Origin: Moniliophthora roreri | Taxonomy: Eukaryota > Basidiomycota > Agaricomycetes > Agaricales > Marasmiaceae | DNA: 64,000 nt | Direction: 5' to 3' | NCBI GenBank assembly: GCA_001466705.2 | Contig: LATX02000186.1 | Location: 1 to 64,000, forward strand | In this document: one piece after another, positions 1 through 10,819 of the stretch | Layout: each line of letters opens with the position of its first letter | Position numbering within the stretch: position 1 is the stretch's first letter | The notes under the pieces: model-generated | Told to the model about the DNA's origin: nothing | What the model saw: only the letters and a program-made list of their open reading frames with translations | Databases searched by the model: none | Position numbers and translations under genes: made by a program

Positions 1-294
1 TCTTCACCTTATGCTCTCTTAATTAAGAGTTCCTTGCTTCTGCATTCTTTCTGATTTTAATATACTGTCATGGAGTGTATGGAGGCTGTAACAGGTAACA
101 GAGGCACTGTCCTGTTGCCAAAAGACTGTGATATAATGAGTCACAGAGGGTCTGTCATCAGCTTACAACTGTAACATATTGTCTCCAAAATGAGTCACTG
201 ACCATTTTTTTTGCTGCCTATAAGTGCTGTTGCTTGTGAAGATGATAGTCACAGGCCACTACAGGCTCATTGCCAGCTGATGATAGTGTCACAG
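1..294. other. AT-rich non-coding DNA
   Basis: No reading frame, LTR end or terminal repeat is visible in this stretch. It is low-complexity AT-rich sequence leading into a dispersed repeat at 295. Confidence 0.5.
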
Positions 295-996
295 TTGAGG
301 TGCCATCAACTTCATACACTTTATAACAGTATTGCAACTTTCTCCAGCTTTATATATTGCACAACTATAGCATAAGTTAAATTCAACTTTTGCAATAGCT
401 ATGCTATTGAGTATGCACATCTTATTGCTAGATATAGTGTGTAATAACAATTACCACATGGCATGTATTATCTATTTGTGCTTTAAAATCATATTGCATA
501 TATGCTGTTACGCGAGTCCTTCGCTGTCAACACTATGTCCAAGTTTGAGCTTGAAGGACTTGGTTCTTGAAGTCAATTGAATGATCTAATTGACTTAAGA
601 CAGAAGTTGATAGATCCGACGATGTTTTGATAGGGTTTAACCAGATGATAGCCAGGAGTTAACCGAATGATAAACAAGGTCAAGCTGGAGAAGCTTCGAC
701 CCTGATCGTCCTACTTATATACATCTGTGCCTATCTAAATATAGCTACTTGATCGATAATCCGAAGCTGAGTAATTCGTATCTTTACTAAGAAAAGAATC
801 TGAGAGAAGGAATTGCTAAGGAAAAAGAACATTTGCTAAACAGAATTGCTAGATAATAGTACGGGCATTGGGGTCATCACATATGAGTAATCAGTCCTGA
901 AAAGTCATGTTGTAACATATGCTGCATAACTTGAGTTTTTATATCTGATGCTTATGCTATATACCCTCTCTGCTTTGTAGCATGACTATAATATAT
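295..996. repeat. dispersed repeat copy A, split by a solo LTR
   Basis: Positions 295-505 and 918-996 together match 1381-1665 almost base for base. The two halves are separated by the LTR at 506-917. The repeat contains AT-rich text with several CATAAGTT/AACTTATG words and no coding frame. Its own class is unknown. Confidence 0.8.
506..917. mobile_element. solo LTR (412 bp) with 5-bp target duplication
   Basis: The insert begins TGTTACG and ends GTAACA, the inverted TG...CA ends typical of LTRs. It is flanked by the direct 5-bp duplication tatgc at 501-505 and 918-922. The second copy of the host repeat carries the single uninterrupted tatgc at 1587-1591, so the empty site is visible in the same window. 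No internal retrotransposon sequence is present, so this is best read as a solo LTR left by LTR-LTR recombination. The base composition (CG-containing, less AT-rich) differs from the repeat it sits in. It does not match the LTRs of the Gypsy element at 3015. Confidence 0.85.
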
Positions 997-1052
997 ATGT
1001 ATCATATCTATACTATATTCTATAGCATAAGCAAATGATAATTTAGAGCAAA

Positions 1053-1109
1053 TATTCAATAGATACTCTTCAACTTATGCTTTTCAATATATAACATATC
1101 TATTGAATA
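1053..1109. repeat. perfect 13-bp inverted repeat (hairpin)
   Basis: TATTCAATAGATA at 1053-1065 is the exact reverse complement of 1097-1109, with a 31-nt loop. A second small palindrome, CATAAGTT/AACTTATG with a short spacer, lies near 1160-1182. Nothing coding surrounds them. Confidence 0.6.
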
Positions 1110-1379
1110 ATTAATTTGGGTTATTTTAAAATCCCTAGTTGTAACTAAAGCATAGACATTACATAAGTTATCTCAACTTATGCTTTCCTGCACCCAGTGT
1201 ATGAGTGCAATTCTGTCAACAGTTGGAGCAATACCAGAGTGAAGATCATTGCCCTTAAAGAGCAAGAAGAAATGAATAAGCCTATTAGAATTGATTCCAA
1301 TATTTCAAGCATATAATCCTAGACAACCAAGGAGAAAGTCACTAGCACTGCTTCCTACTATCTGATAAGAGTTGGCTTA

Positions 1380-1380
1380 N
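1380..1380. other. single N (assembly join or ambiguous base)
   Basis: One of three single N positions in the window. Copy B of the repeat starts at the next base. Confidence 0.9.
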
Positions 1381-1665
1381 TTGAGGTGCCATTACCTTCA
1401 TACACTTTATGACAGTATTGCAACTTTCTCCAGCTTTATATATTGCACAACTATAGCATAAGTTAAATTCAACTTTTGCAATAGCTATGCTATTGAGTAT
1501 GCACATCTTATTGCTAGATATAGTGTGTAATAACAATTACCACATGGCATGTATTATCTATTTGTGCTTTAAAATCATATTGCATATATGCTGCATAACT
1601 TGAGTTTTTATATCTGATGCTTATGCTATATACCCTCTCTGCTTTGTAGCATGACTATAATATAT
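1381..1665. repeat. dispersed repeat copy B (empty site)
   Basis: Near-identical to copy A (295-505 plus 918-996) but without the LTR. Differences are a few substitutions in the first 40 bases. Homology to copy A ends at about 1665/996, after which the two flanks diverge. Confidence 0.8.
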
Positions 1666-1668
1666 TCA

Positions 1669-2079
1669 GTTCAAGGACAAAGGAGCATTTGAAGGTCTTC
1701 AGAGATTAGGCTTGTCAGTCTCACCAAGCTCAACCAAACTACAGGTTCAATGAGCATTTCGATGTGTATATGATTTTCTTGATACTCATCTTCATCTCCA
1801 AGACAAAAAGATCCTCAACTTCAATGCTATTTTTGTTGAGCATCTCCTCTGCAAAGTCACTTGATGGGAGAAGGCTTTTTCTCAGTCAACTGTTAACACT
1901 TTAAGGCATATAGCTGAAAGTGCTCGTATAGGGCCTCAGGATTAGCTCAAGATTGCTTCTCACTATGGCACTCCTTCTTCTAAGGAGTTTCCATTTCCCC
2001 TTGAGGTAGATTGGCAGGAGCTTCTAAAGTTGATAGATGACAATGCACGACAGAGGTTAGGAGAAGAAGCACAAAAATG
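1669..2079 (+). pseudogene. decayed coding remnant, unknown family
   Basis: One frame reads about 135 residues of protein-like sequence (charged and hydrophobic residues well mixed, for example a stretch around FVEHLLCKV and another around EVDWQELLKLIDD). It is broken by two TGA codons, at places where CGA would give Arg, and one TAG where CAG would give Gln, and it ends at a TGA near 2079. I do not recognise the family. The stop pattern is like that of the nearby retrotransposons, so this is probably a fragment of a transposon or a gene trapped in the same decaying block. Confidence 0.4.
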
Positions 2080-2720
2080 AACTAGATTTTTAATTACAGC
2101 AGTTATACCAGTTCTCATGTATATGTAATATAAAGTGTTACAAATTTCCCTCTTCCATATCATATCTATTATCTTTTCTTCTCATTGTATGTTGTACATG
2201 CACTTTACATGCTTTACTTTTCCTCACTTTCACTATTCCTTTTATTTCAATCACATTCCACATGTCCTACACATGTTGGCTGTGCCTTGCTTTTAACATA
2301 CCTTTTCCTCATTTTAGCCTCATGGTAACAATATGCTTTACTGCACAGCAGTAGCATAGTTTACCTGAGGACTCTGTGTATAAGTAGTGTACTTTTGCAA
2401 GTCTAGTTCTTCAGCTTGACCTCTTGCAATCTTTATTCAATGCTTATAACTCTCAGTTCAGACCCACTCAACTTGAATTAAGTCTTGATAGACTTATCTC
2501 AGAACACAAGTCTTTGGACTTACTAGGACACATGCTTCAGTATCTCTTGTCACTTGAGCACTTAAGTACTGAAGTTAGGCTTTGGTCAGTCATAACATAA
2601 AGTATGCTTGTGTATTAAAGACTGCTTTAAGAAAACCTCTGGAACCACATTTTGTTAAAGGTGCTAATGTGTCTATTAAAGCTTTAGGCAGTCACAAAGA
2701 GTGTGAATGGCTGAGCTATA
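2080..2720. other. non-coding AT-rich stretch
   Basis: No supported gene or terminal repeats. Short open frames here have no recognisable protein features. Confidence 0.5.
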
Positions 2721-2721
2721 A

Positions 2722-2985
2722 TGAGGAAGAATAGTAAAACAGTAGAAAAAGTGTAAATGAGTGTTGATAATGGTTGAGCATTTCAGTGGTATCAAAGGCA
2801 GTATGGTAGGTGTGAGAAGGAAGAATATTTAAACAGTAGAAAAGAGATAAATGAGTGTTGATAATGGTTGAGCATACCAGTGGTATCAAAGGCTGTATAG
2901 CAGGTGTAAAAAGAAAGAACACTAAAACAGTAGAAAAGGTGTAAATGAGTGTTGATAACAGTTGAACCATTGAAGGTAGAATGCT
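2722..2985. repeat. minisatellite, about 2.9 units of roughly 93 bp
   Basis: Three consecutive units share the core AAACAGTAGAAAA followed by AAATGAGTGTTGATAA. They start near 2725, 2818 and 2911. Units differ by scattered substitutions, so the array is not recent. It ends just upstream of the Gypsy element. Confidence 0.8.
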
Positions 2986-3014
2986 AGACATTTGTATCTC
3001 CTCAACACTATGCC

Positions 3015-3501
3015 TGTTACAATTTCTCTACCTTCACAGACTTTACTTTACTTAAGCACCCCATCATATGCTTCTCATTAACATCTGGACATATCCATAT
3101 TCCCAATTTCCATTTTAGTCTATATTATTTATTTCTTTTTTATATGATTTCATCTCTCTTTATGATATCACTATTGATTTCATTGATGACTTCACTATTC
3201 TTTTACTTTCTATCAGATTCTATCTGCTAAAGATATCTCACTCTGACCTACTATGTTGATATCCAAACAATGTATAATGAGTAGCTACAAAGTGTGTATA
3301 CATAGATAGAAACTGGGTCAAGACTCTTCAGCTTGACCTGGTTAATCCATCTTCTATCTTGCAAGCCAATGACCAAACTCGTGATAACTAACAGAAGGTC
3401 TTACCTACTGTTGGATTGTCAAACTCTAACTTGAACCTTGATACTTGATGTCACTTCACTTAGTGGTGTTGAGTTGTTGTTGCTGTGCAAGTAACGTAAC
3501 A
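3015..3501 (+). repeat. 5' LTR of the Gypsy element (487 bp)
   Basis: Starts TGTTAC and ends GTAACA. Its last 350 bp or so align closely with 11534-11879, including the shared run ending at AAGTAACGTAACA. Differences between the two LTRs are scattered substitutions plus a short indel near the end, consistent with a fairly old insertion. No obvious tRNA primer-binding match follows position 3501. Confidence 0.85.
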
Positions 3502-3585
3502 AAAGGTCAAGCTGATTGTTGCCAACCTGTCTAGGTTTAGACATCACCTCCGAACTGAAACACAACACCCCCAAGAGCTCACCTT

Positions 3586-5481
3586 ATGGCAGCTGAAGAA
3601 GCTGAACTCAACAAACAGCTCAAAGTAGTTGAACAACTGTTGAACCCTGATCCACTCAAAACTCCACAAAGAATCACTTGTAGCCAACAAAGACACTACA
3701 TATGAGGTGTTCTTTTAACATGGTTTTCTGATTGAGAAAACACTTAATCTTCTTGCAAAGAGAATTTTTATAAAACCATTTATAAATTCTAAATTTCAAT
3801 TGTGTCCTCTCAACAAGAATATGCCTGGAGAATACTAAATTTTCAGCAGCAAAAGATATGGAATTTTCAAATTCTGAGAATTAATAGATAATACAATATA
3901 TTAGAATAATTTCCATACTGAGAAAACATTAAATTTTCTCTGGTTGAAAATGCTCAGAAAATGCTGATAAGATAAGATAAAAATTCCACATTTTCTATTG
4001 TGGGAAAGTCAGAGAAAACACTAGGAAAACACTAGAAAAATAGTAGGAAAATCATGTGAAAACACTATATTTTAAAGCAGTTTTTAGATAGTTTTCATAT
4101 AGTTTTCCTTTTGTATTTAACATGTTTCCTTTGATATAAAATTCAAAATCTTATATTTATTTTCTAAATGTTTTCTCACTATTTTATAAGGCAGAAAATT
4201 TAGTATATTTGTAATTAGAAAATTAAAGGATAATTCTATAATTTCATTATTATAAAATAATAAAAAAACACAGACTCTTCTGGAAATTAAAATCCAGAGT
4301 ATGCTTGCTGTTTTCAATATGTGATGACAACTTGAAACTAATAGAATTTTCTGAGTGTTGTCTGGAAGCAAATATATAGTAGTATTCTGGGTGTATTTCC
4401 TTTGTATTAATAGCATAAAAAGAACACCTTGTACGTAGTGAGAGGAGCCATTGAGAGTCTCCAAGAATCGTCTGACCAGACAAGAACAGAACCCAAAGCT
4501 AAGTCTTCCGAAACTGATCCCTTTGACGAATACTGAACCATATATCATACCCCTACACTAGAAATGACGACTCCAAGTGCCAGCACTGTGCCAGATGTCA
4601 CACCAGATGTAGTTCCCAAGGTTGAAGCCAACGATACTGATGAACAATGGGCCAGGACTATCTCCATGGCCGTGATCGAGATGTTGAATGACAAGAAGGA
4701 CAAGTCCAGTAATGGTCCAGTCCCAGATTCCTACGAAGGTGATTACAAAGACACAAGATGTTTTCTCCTCAATCTCGAACTCTACTTCTGAATGAACCCT
4801 GTAAAGGCCAACACAGACGAAAAGAAGAAGATGCTTCTTCTTTCTCTCCTCAAAGGGAAAACAAACAGATGGAAGATTACCAAACAGCTTAAACTGTTCC
4901 CTGAAGATGATGATCCCAAAACAAAGAAGAAGACAGCCGAAGAAACTTGGACTAGTTTCAAGAAGAGATTCTGAACTGAATGGCAACCTGTCAATGTTGC
5001 CGGAGAAGTGCAGATGAAGATTGAAGAAGTGAAGATGAAGAATCGGACAGACAATTACATTAATGAATTTCGTCTTATTGCGATAGAAACAGGATATGAT
5101 GAACAGGTGCTCATGAAGTTCTTTAGAGAAGGACTTCCTATCTCTCTCCAAGATAAAATTATGCTTAGAATGGATGGCGTTCCTGATACCCTGGAAGATT
5201 GGTGCAACCTGGCGATCAAATATGATAACCAATAGAAAATGGTAATAGCAAACAAGAAGAGAAGAACTCCCAGAGAAGTTGTTAGACCAAAGGTGGTTAG
5301 AAAGGAGAAAGAAACCATAATCAGCCAAATCTTATTGGAGTCGGACAAGAAAAATTATATGGCTCAAGGGAAGTGTTTCTGGTGTGCTCAGATCAGTCAT
5401 CTCTCACACGATTGTCCATCCAAAGGACAAGAAAGTCGAACGACTCAAGCAAAATTCGAACTGAAGAAACTCTCAGCATGA
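3586..5481 (+). pseudogene. Gypsy gag (capsid plus zinc knuckle), broken
   Basis: The first ATG is at 3586. The frame is interrupted by the miniature element at 3694-4440; if that insert and one copy of its aga duplication are skipped, the frame continues to a TGA at 4534. Homology resumes at the ATG at 4564 and runs on through further TGA codons near 4789 and 4972, a TAG near 5235 and a TGA near 5479. The section 5008-5235 resembles the helical Gypsy capsid (retrotrans_gag). A CCHC knuckle follows at about 5384-5425 (Cys-x2-Cys-x4-His-x4-Cys), the nucleic-acid-binding part of gag. The product would package the element RNA, but no intact protein can be made. Confidence 0.85.
3694..4440. mobile_element. 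CACTA-ended miniature transposon, copy 1
   Basis: 747 bp. The left end reads CACTACATATGAGGTGTTC and the right end is its inverted counterpart ending GTACGTAGTG. The 3-bp direct duplication aga flanks it (3691-3693, 4441-4443). CACTA ends with 3-bp duplications are the hallmark of the CACTA/EnSpm superfamily. There is no transposase; the interior is AT-rich, so it is a non-autonomous derivative. It lies in gag of the Gypsy element. Confidence 0.88.
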
Positions 5482-5655
5482 GAGGTATATACAAAGATCA
5501 AAGCAATGGTCTTGGAACAAGGAGAAGTGGAACAGAATGAGATTCTCAGTCTCATGGAGAAAGAGGGTTTTTAAAGAGGTGGAAGAGGCCGACGCTCTTA
5601 CCACTGCCAATTACGATTTTGAACATTGTATTAGCTAAGTTAAACTGAAATTCTA

Positions 5656-7572
5656 TGCACATTCCAATTCAATACAACGTTGGAACAGAAATTGTTGAAC
5701 AGAAAGCTCTGATTGATTCTGGAGCTAGAAGATGCTTCATTTCTGAAGCAGAAGCCAAATGGCTCAAAACACCATGGACATGACTATCAAAGCCCATCAA
5801 AGTGTATAACATTGATGGCACATGGAACAAAATTGGTTGGATCACACATTCAGTTACCATAGATTTATCTGTTGGAGACCGAACCATGACAGAAACACTG
5901 CTCATCTCCAGATTAGGACCTGAACAGTTTATCTTTGGATTGCCGTGGTTACAAGATCACAATCTGGATATTGATTGGATAACCGGAGTAGTCAGATTCA
6001 GACCAAAACGGAAGGTGATGGTATGAAGACCATTTAAACCATTCACTGGCATATTGGACAACATTCAAGATGATGAAGTATTGATTCGATCTTTTATCTG
6101 AGGACAAGAAGATAGTGATGAGATCAGAATCAACACTAAGTTATCTACTTCTCAGATATTGGCACAAGCTCACAAGGTCAAAGTGAAACCATTAGAAGAA
6201 CTCATTCCACCCTACTTATCCGATTATATTGATCATTTTGAAAAGAAATCTGAATGATTCCCTCCATCACAATCATGTGACCACACAATTAATCTTAAAC
6301 CAGATTTCAAACTGAAAGATTGCAAGGTCTATTCTCTATCGCCAAAAGAGAGGATTGAACAAGACAAATTTCTTGACAAAAACCTTCAGAAAGGGTACAT
6401 ATGACCTTTGAAATCCCCGATGGCTTCACCCTTCTTCTTTGTAGCAAAGAAAGAAGCAGGAGCATTACGACCTTGCCAAGACTATTGAGACCTGAATAAT
6501 GGAACAATAAAAAACTGATATCCCCTCCCACTTGTTACCGACCTCGTCGACAAATTAAAAGGTGCAAATGTCTTTATGAAACTGGACTTGCATAACAGTT
6601 ACAACAATGTTTGAATAAAGGACAGAGACCAATAGAAAGCAGCGTTCAAAACTCTGAGAGGCTTATTCGAACCTACAGTGATGTTTTTTGGGTTAACGAA
6701 TTCACCAGCAATGTTCCAAGCCTTCATGAACAAGATTTTAAAAGACTTCATTGACGAAGGGTGGTGCATAGTCTACATGGATAACATCCTAATCTTCTCA
6801 GATGAACGATGACTCCACCAAATCCAGACATGACATGTTCTAGAATGCCTTCAAGAACATGACCTCTTCCTTAAACTGGAGAAATGCAAGTTCGAAGTCA
6901 CAAAAACATTGTTCTTAGGAATGGTCATCACACCTGGTTATATTCAAATGGATCTGACAAAATTGGCTGGAATAAAAAATTGGGAACCACTGAGAACAGT
7001 CAAAGGTGTGAGATTGTTCTTAGGATTCATGAACTTTTATCGCAAGTTTATAGGAAAATATGCCAAACTCACATGTCCTCTTCACAACCTGACAAAAAAG
7101 AATGTGAAGTTTGACTGGACCAAGCAATGTCAAATAGCCTTTGACGTCTTGAAAATGAAATTTCTACAACAACCAATTTTACAAATGCCAGACGACATGA
7201 AGCCTTTCATAATAGAAGCAGATGCATTGAAATGGGTGATGGGAGCAGTATTGTGACAGAAAGGGACCGACGGCAAACTGCATCCATGTGGTTACATCTC
7301 ACATGCATTTGCTCTGACAGAACACAATTACAAAATTTACAATCGAGAATTGCTCATGATTGTAAATGCATTGAAGGAATGGCAACACTATCTTCTTGGA
7401 GGAGCTCATCTAGTGACTGTTTTATCTGATCACAAGAACCTGGCTTATTTTCAAACAGCACAAAAGTTAAATCAATAACAAGCTAGATGGAGCCTATTCT
7501 TGACACATTTCAATCTACAGCTCATACATGTTCCAGGATCAAAAATGGTTCAATCAGATGCACTATCCAGAT
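5656..7572 (+). pseudogene. Gypsy protease, reverse transcriptase and RNase H, broken
   Basis: Protease: an Asp-Ser-Gly-Ala active-site motif near 5712 and the flap-to-C-terminal Gly-Leu-Pro-Trp-Leu segment near 5938. Reverse transcriptase: fingers with FVAKKEAGALRPC near 6441, the palm near 6570-6620, and the catalytic box near 6774, which reads Tyr-Met-Asp-Asn instead of Tyr-Met-Asp-Asp, so one metal-binding Asp is gone. RNase H: from about 7110 to 7560 with the typical SDHKNLAYF segment near 7425. In-frame stops are mainly TGA where Arg is expected. The enzyme set would copy element RNA to DNA, but it is dead on two counts: stops and the lost catalytic residue. Confidence 0.9.
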
Positions 7573-7577
7573 GATCA

Positions 7578-9709
7578 GACTTGATACAAGATGAAGACAA
7601 TGACAATGACGATATCATTATGCTGCCAGATAAGTTGTTTGTTAACATTATCGATACAGAGCTAAAAGAAATGCTCGAAAAAGCAATGCCAGAAGACGAA
7701 TTCAATCAAATGACTTTGGAAAGTCTGATCGAACAGGGAACTCCACCAATCAAATCATCACTATCAGATTGGAAAACAGAAAAAGGTCTATTGTACTACA
7801 AAGACCAGGTCTATGTGCCAAAGGATGACATGCTGCGAAGATATTTGGTGAAAAGAATTCATGAAGCTCTGCCTCATGGACACTCAGGACAATAGAACAC
7901 CTTAGATCAAATCCAGAAAGGTTACTGGTGGCCTGGGATGACGAAGTACATCAAGACATTTGTTGATGGGTGCACTGTATGCCAACAAATGAAGGTGAAC
8001 ATGCATCCAACATGCATACCCTTACACACTATGTACAAGGTGTTCTTTTAACATGGTTTTCTGATTGAGAAAACACGTAATCTTCTTGCAAAGAGAATTT
8101 TTATAAAACCATTTATAAATTCTAAATTTCAATTGTGTCCTCTCAACAAGAATATACCTGGAGAATACTAAATTTTTAGCAGCAAAAGATATGGAATTTT
8201 CAAATTCTGAGAATTAATAGATAATACAATATATTAGAATAATTTCCATACTGAGAAAACATTAAATTTTCTCTGGTTGAAAATGCTCAGAAAATGCTGA
8301 TAAGATAAGATTAAAATTCCACATTTTCTATTGTGGGAAAGTTAGAGAAAACACCAGGAAAACACTAGGAAAATGGTAGAAAGATCATGTGAAAACACTA
8401 TATTTTAAAGCAGTTTTTAGATAGTTTTCATATAGTTTTCCTTTTGTATTTAACATGTTTCCTTTAATATAAAATTCAAAATCTTATATTTATTTTCTAA
8501 ATGTTTTCTCACTATTTTATAAGGCAGAAAATTTAGTCTGAAAGCAAATATATAGCAGTATTCTGAGTGTATTTCCTTTGTATTAATAGCATAAAAAGAA
8601 CACCTCATATGTAGTGACAGCCAATTGGAGGCCACAAAGATGTGTTACCTTTTCAGATAATCACAATGGATTTGATCACAGACTTACCATTAGTCAATAA
8701 TATGGATTCTATATTGGTCGTGGTGGACCATGCAGCTACAAAGGGGGTGATTTTCATCCCATGCAACAAGAATATTGATGCAACTGGAACAGCAGAACTT
8801 TTGTTCAAACATGTGTACAAAAGATTCGGACTACCAGACAAGATTATTTCTGATTGAGATCCACAATTTGCTGCAGAAGTATTCAAAGAAATGGGAAGGA
8901 TATTGGGAATTAAACAAATGCTGAGTACTGCTTATCACCCTCAAATGGATGGAGAAACTGAAAGAGTCAATCAAGAGGTCGAAATATATTTGCGGTTCTT
9001 CTGTGCTAAAGAACAAACGAAATGGAAAGATCTGCTCCATTTTGCAGAGTTTGCCCACAATTCTAGAACCCATTCTGTTACACACCAAACCCCATTTTAT
9101 CTCACTATAGGATATCATCCAAGACCTCTTCCTACTGTTTTCAACAAATAATCTGTCCCATCTGTTGAACAAAGAACTTTGGAGTTAAAGAGGTTGCGAG
9201 AAGAAACATCAGCACTACTGGACATCTCTGCTCGAAGAATAAAGGAAAGAAATAGTAGAACTTTCGACAAGTTTGAGAAGGGTCAGAAAGTCTGGCTAGA
9301 AGGGAAGAATCTATCGCTCAGATACCTATCTCCAAAACTATCCCCAAAATGCAAAGGACCATTTGAAATCGAAGAAGTTCTAGGTCTGGTGACATACAAG
9401 TTGAAACTCCCCTTTCAATGGAGAATTCACCCCATATTCCATGCTGGACTTCTGTCACCATACAAAGAAAATGAAGTCCACAGACCAAACTTTCTAGAAC
9501 CTCCACCAGACATAGTAGAGGGACAAGAGGAACACAAAGTTGAAGTGATTATTAGACATAGACCAAAAGGGAAACAAAGGAAGCTAACAGAATACCTTGT
9601 TTCCTGGAAAGAATACAACTTATCTCACAACCAATGGCTAAAGCTGAGTGGACTGAAACATTCCATAGAGCTTTACTTGGACTATAAAATCAAGTACAAC
9701 TTGCATTAA
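7578..9709 (+). pseudogene. Gypsy integrase with C-terminal chromodomain, broken
   Basis: The integrase zinc-binding domain (His-x3-His then Cys-x2-Cys) lies at about 7857-7990. It is followed by the miniature element at 8027-8616, which splits the coding frame precisely. The catalytic core resumes at 8620: an Asp in the MDLITDLP segment near 8670, another expected near the SDxDPQF segment at 8855 (with a TGA inside), and the Glu-containing segment near 8960. The C-terminal part (9179-9709) has the GPF/Y-type region near 9355 and a chromodomain-like segment near 9535-9640 with YLVSWKEY. Chromodomains guide chromovirus integration to heterochromatin, which agrees with the setting here. Confidence 0.88.
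8027..8616. mobile_element. CACTA-ended miniature transposon, copy 2
   Basis: 590 bp with ends CACTATGTACAAGG and CATATGTAGTG, flanked by the duplication aca (8024-8026, 8617-8619). It is the same family and orientation as copy 1 but lacks about 150 bp near its right end. Skipping it and one aca restores the integrase reading frame exactly, which proves the borders. Confidence 0.92.
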
Positions 9710-9730
9710 ATCTTTATACACTCCATTGAC

Positions 9731-10819
9731 ATGTCTTCCTCCTCTGCTGAACAAACCCAAACCTTCCCCAGAGATCGTGTTCACACTGGTCCTTTCCATC
9801 CCACCGTCTTCGAACTTCTCTACATTCTGAATGCCAAACACCATGACGACAAAATATCCAGAGCAGTTGAACATGACGATCGACAAAGAGCATTACTCAG
9901 ATGTTTGCTCTTCCTGCGAGGACAACGTCAAATGATGAGTGAGTTCATCACCTGCATTGATCGTCAGATGGGGATGTTTGCTCAAGGCCTTACTGAAGAT
10001 GAAGACTTTACTATGAATGGACCAATCTCGGTACCCTATCCTCCTGATATCAAAGTCCTTCTGCTTCATGTAGTTGTTCCTAAAACAGATACCAGTGATG
10101 AACCCTTTCCAACCAACAACAACATTAGCCCCAACAAGCCTGCTTTCCTCCTTGCAGCCAGAAATTACCGAAGAAACATTAGAAGAGCAACTGAGGTCAC
10201 TTGAGGCCAGTCCCTCCTTGACCTCTGACAGCAATCAACTTATTTCCCTGAGACCAATGCAAGAAGGAGCATAGACATATCTCACACCCATTCTCAAAGA
10301 ACGGGAGTCACATCCTTACCTCCCAATGAGCAAACCCTTCTCTACCCAGTACACTCTCCTCTCCCAGAGCCTGACAGAACAATCTCGCCCTGAATGCCCT
10401 GAACCACAGACTCCCCGATTCCTGACACCTCCATCTATGCCGCTACCCCCACCATCATTGATCGATCTCCCAGTCCAGTTGATCCGTCGTCAAACACTTT
10501 CAGAAGAGCAAGACTCTCCCCAGAACTCCCCTTCTCCGTTATTCTTGTCGACTCAAACACTGGCCGTCCATATCCAATTGGTGTGGGACGATGAGGAAGA
10601 AGATCAGGAAGACAGAGATTCACAAACCGAAAACAGATCAACTCCTCTTACGCCGTCTACTATGGAATGGGTTGACAAAGTGTATTCAGCACTGAATGTC
10701 CTGTTTGCTGAATGGGAGACCACTGCGCTGTCGACTGTGGAGACTACCATTGTCCAGTTTGTGGAGTTGTTAAGGCTGGGCATCTCCCTCGAAACTGCCA
10801 TGACCGATGAAGGTCTACA
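9731..10819 (+). pseudogene. extra open frame between pol and 3' LTR, unknown function
   Basis: An ATG at 9731, 22 bp after the pol stop, opens a frame of 157 codons to 10204. A shift near 10,080-10,200 leads into a second frame that covers 10074-10274, crosses a TAG, and continues from the ATG at 10326 to 10819, where the third miniature element cuts it. Together this is about 360 residues: a helical N-terminal part (around 9800-9990, rich in Leu/Arg/His) and a long Pro/Ser/Gln-rich, then acidic, part. It has no signal peptide or membrane segment, so it is not a typical envelope gene. I do not recognise the family. Its position suggests an accessory retrotransposon protein. Confidence 0.55.

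Noticed and set aside
4558..5328. A 256-codon open frame on the minus strand opposite gag
   Set aside because: It is the shadow of the Gypsy gag on the plus strand, with repeated Phe/Leu runs and no domain.
9731..10819. Envelope gene for the Gypsy element
   Set aside because: No signal peptide, no membrane segment and no Cys pattern; an accessory protein is more likely.
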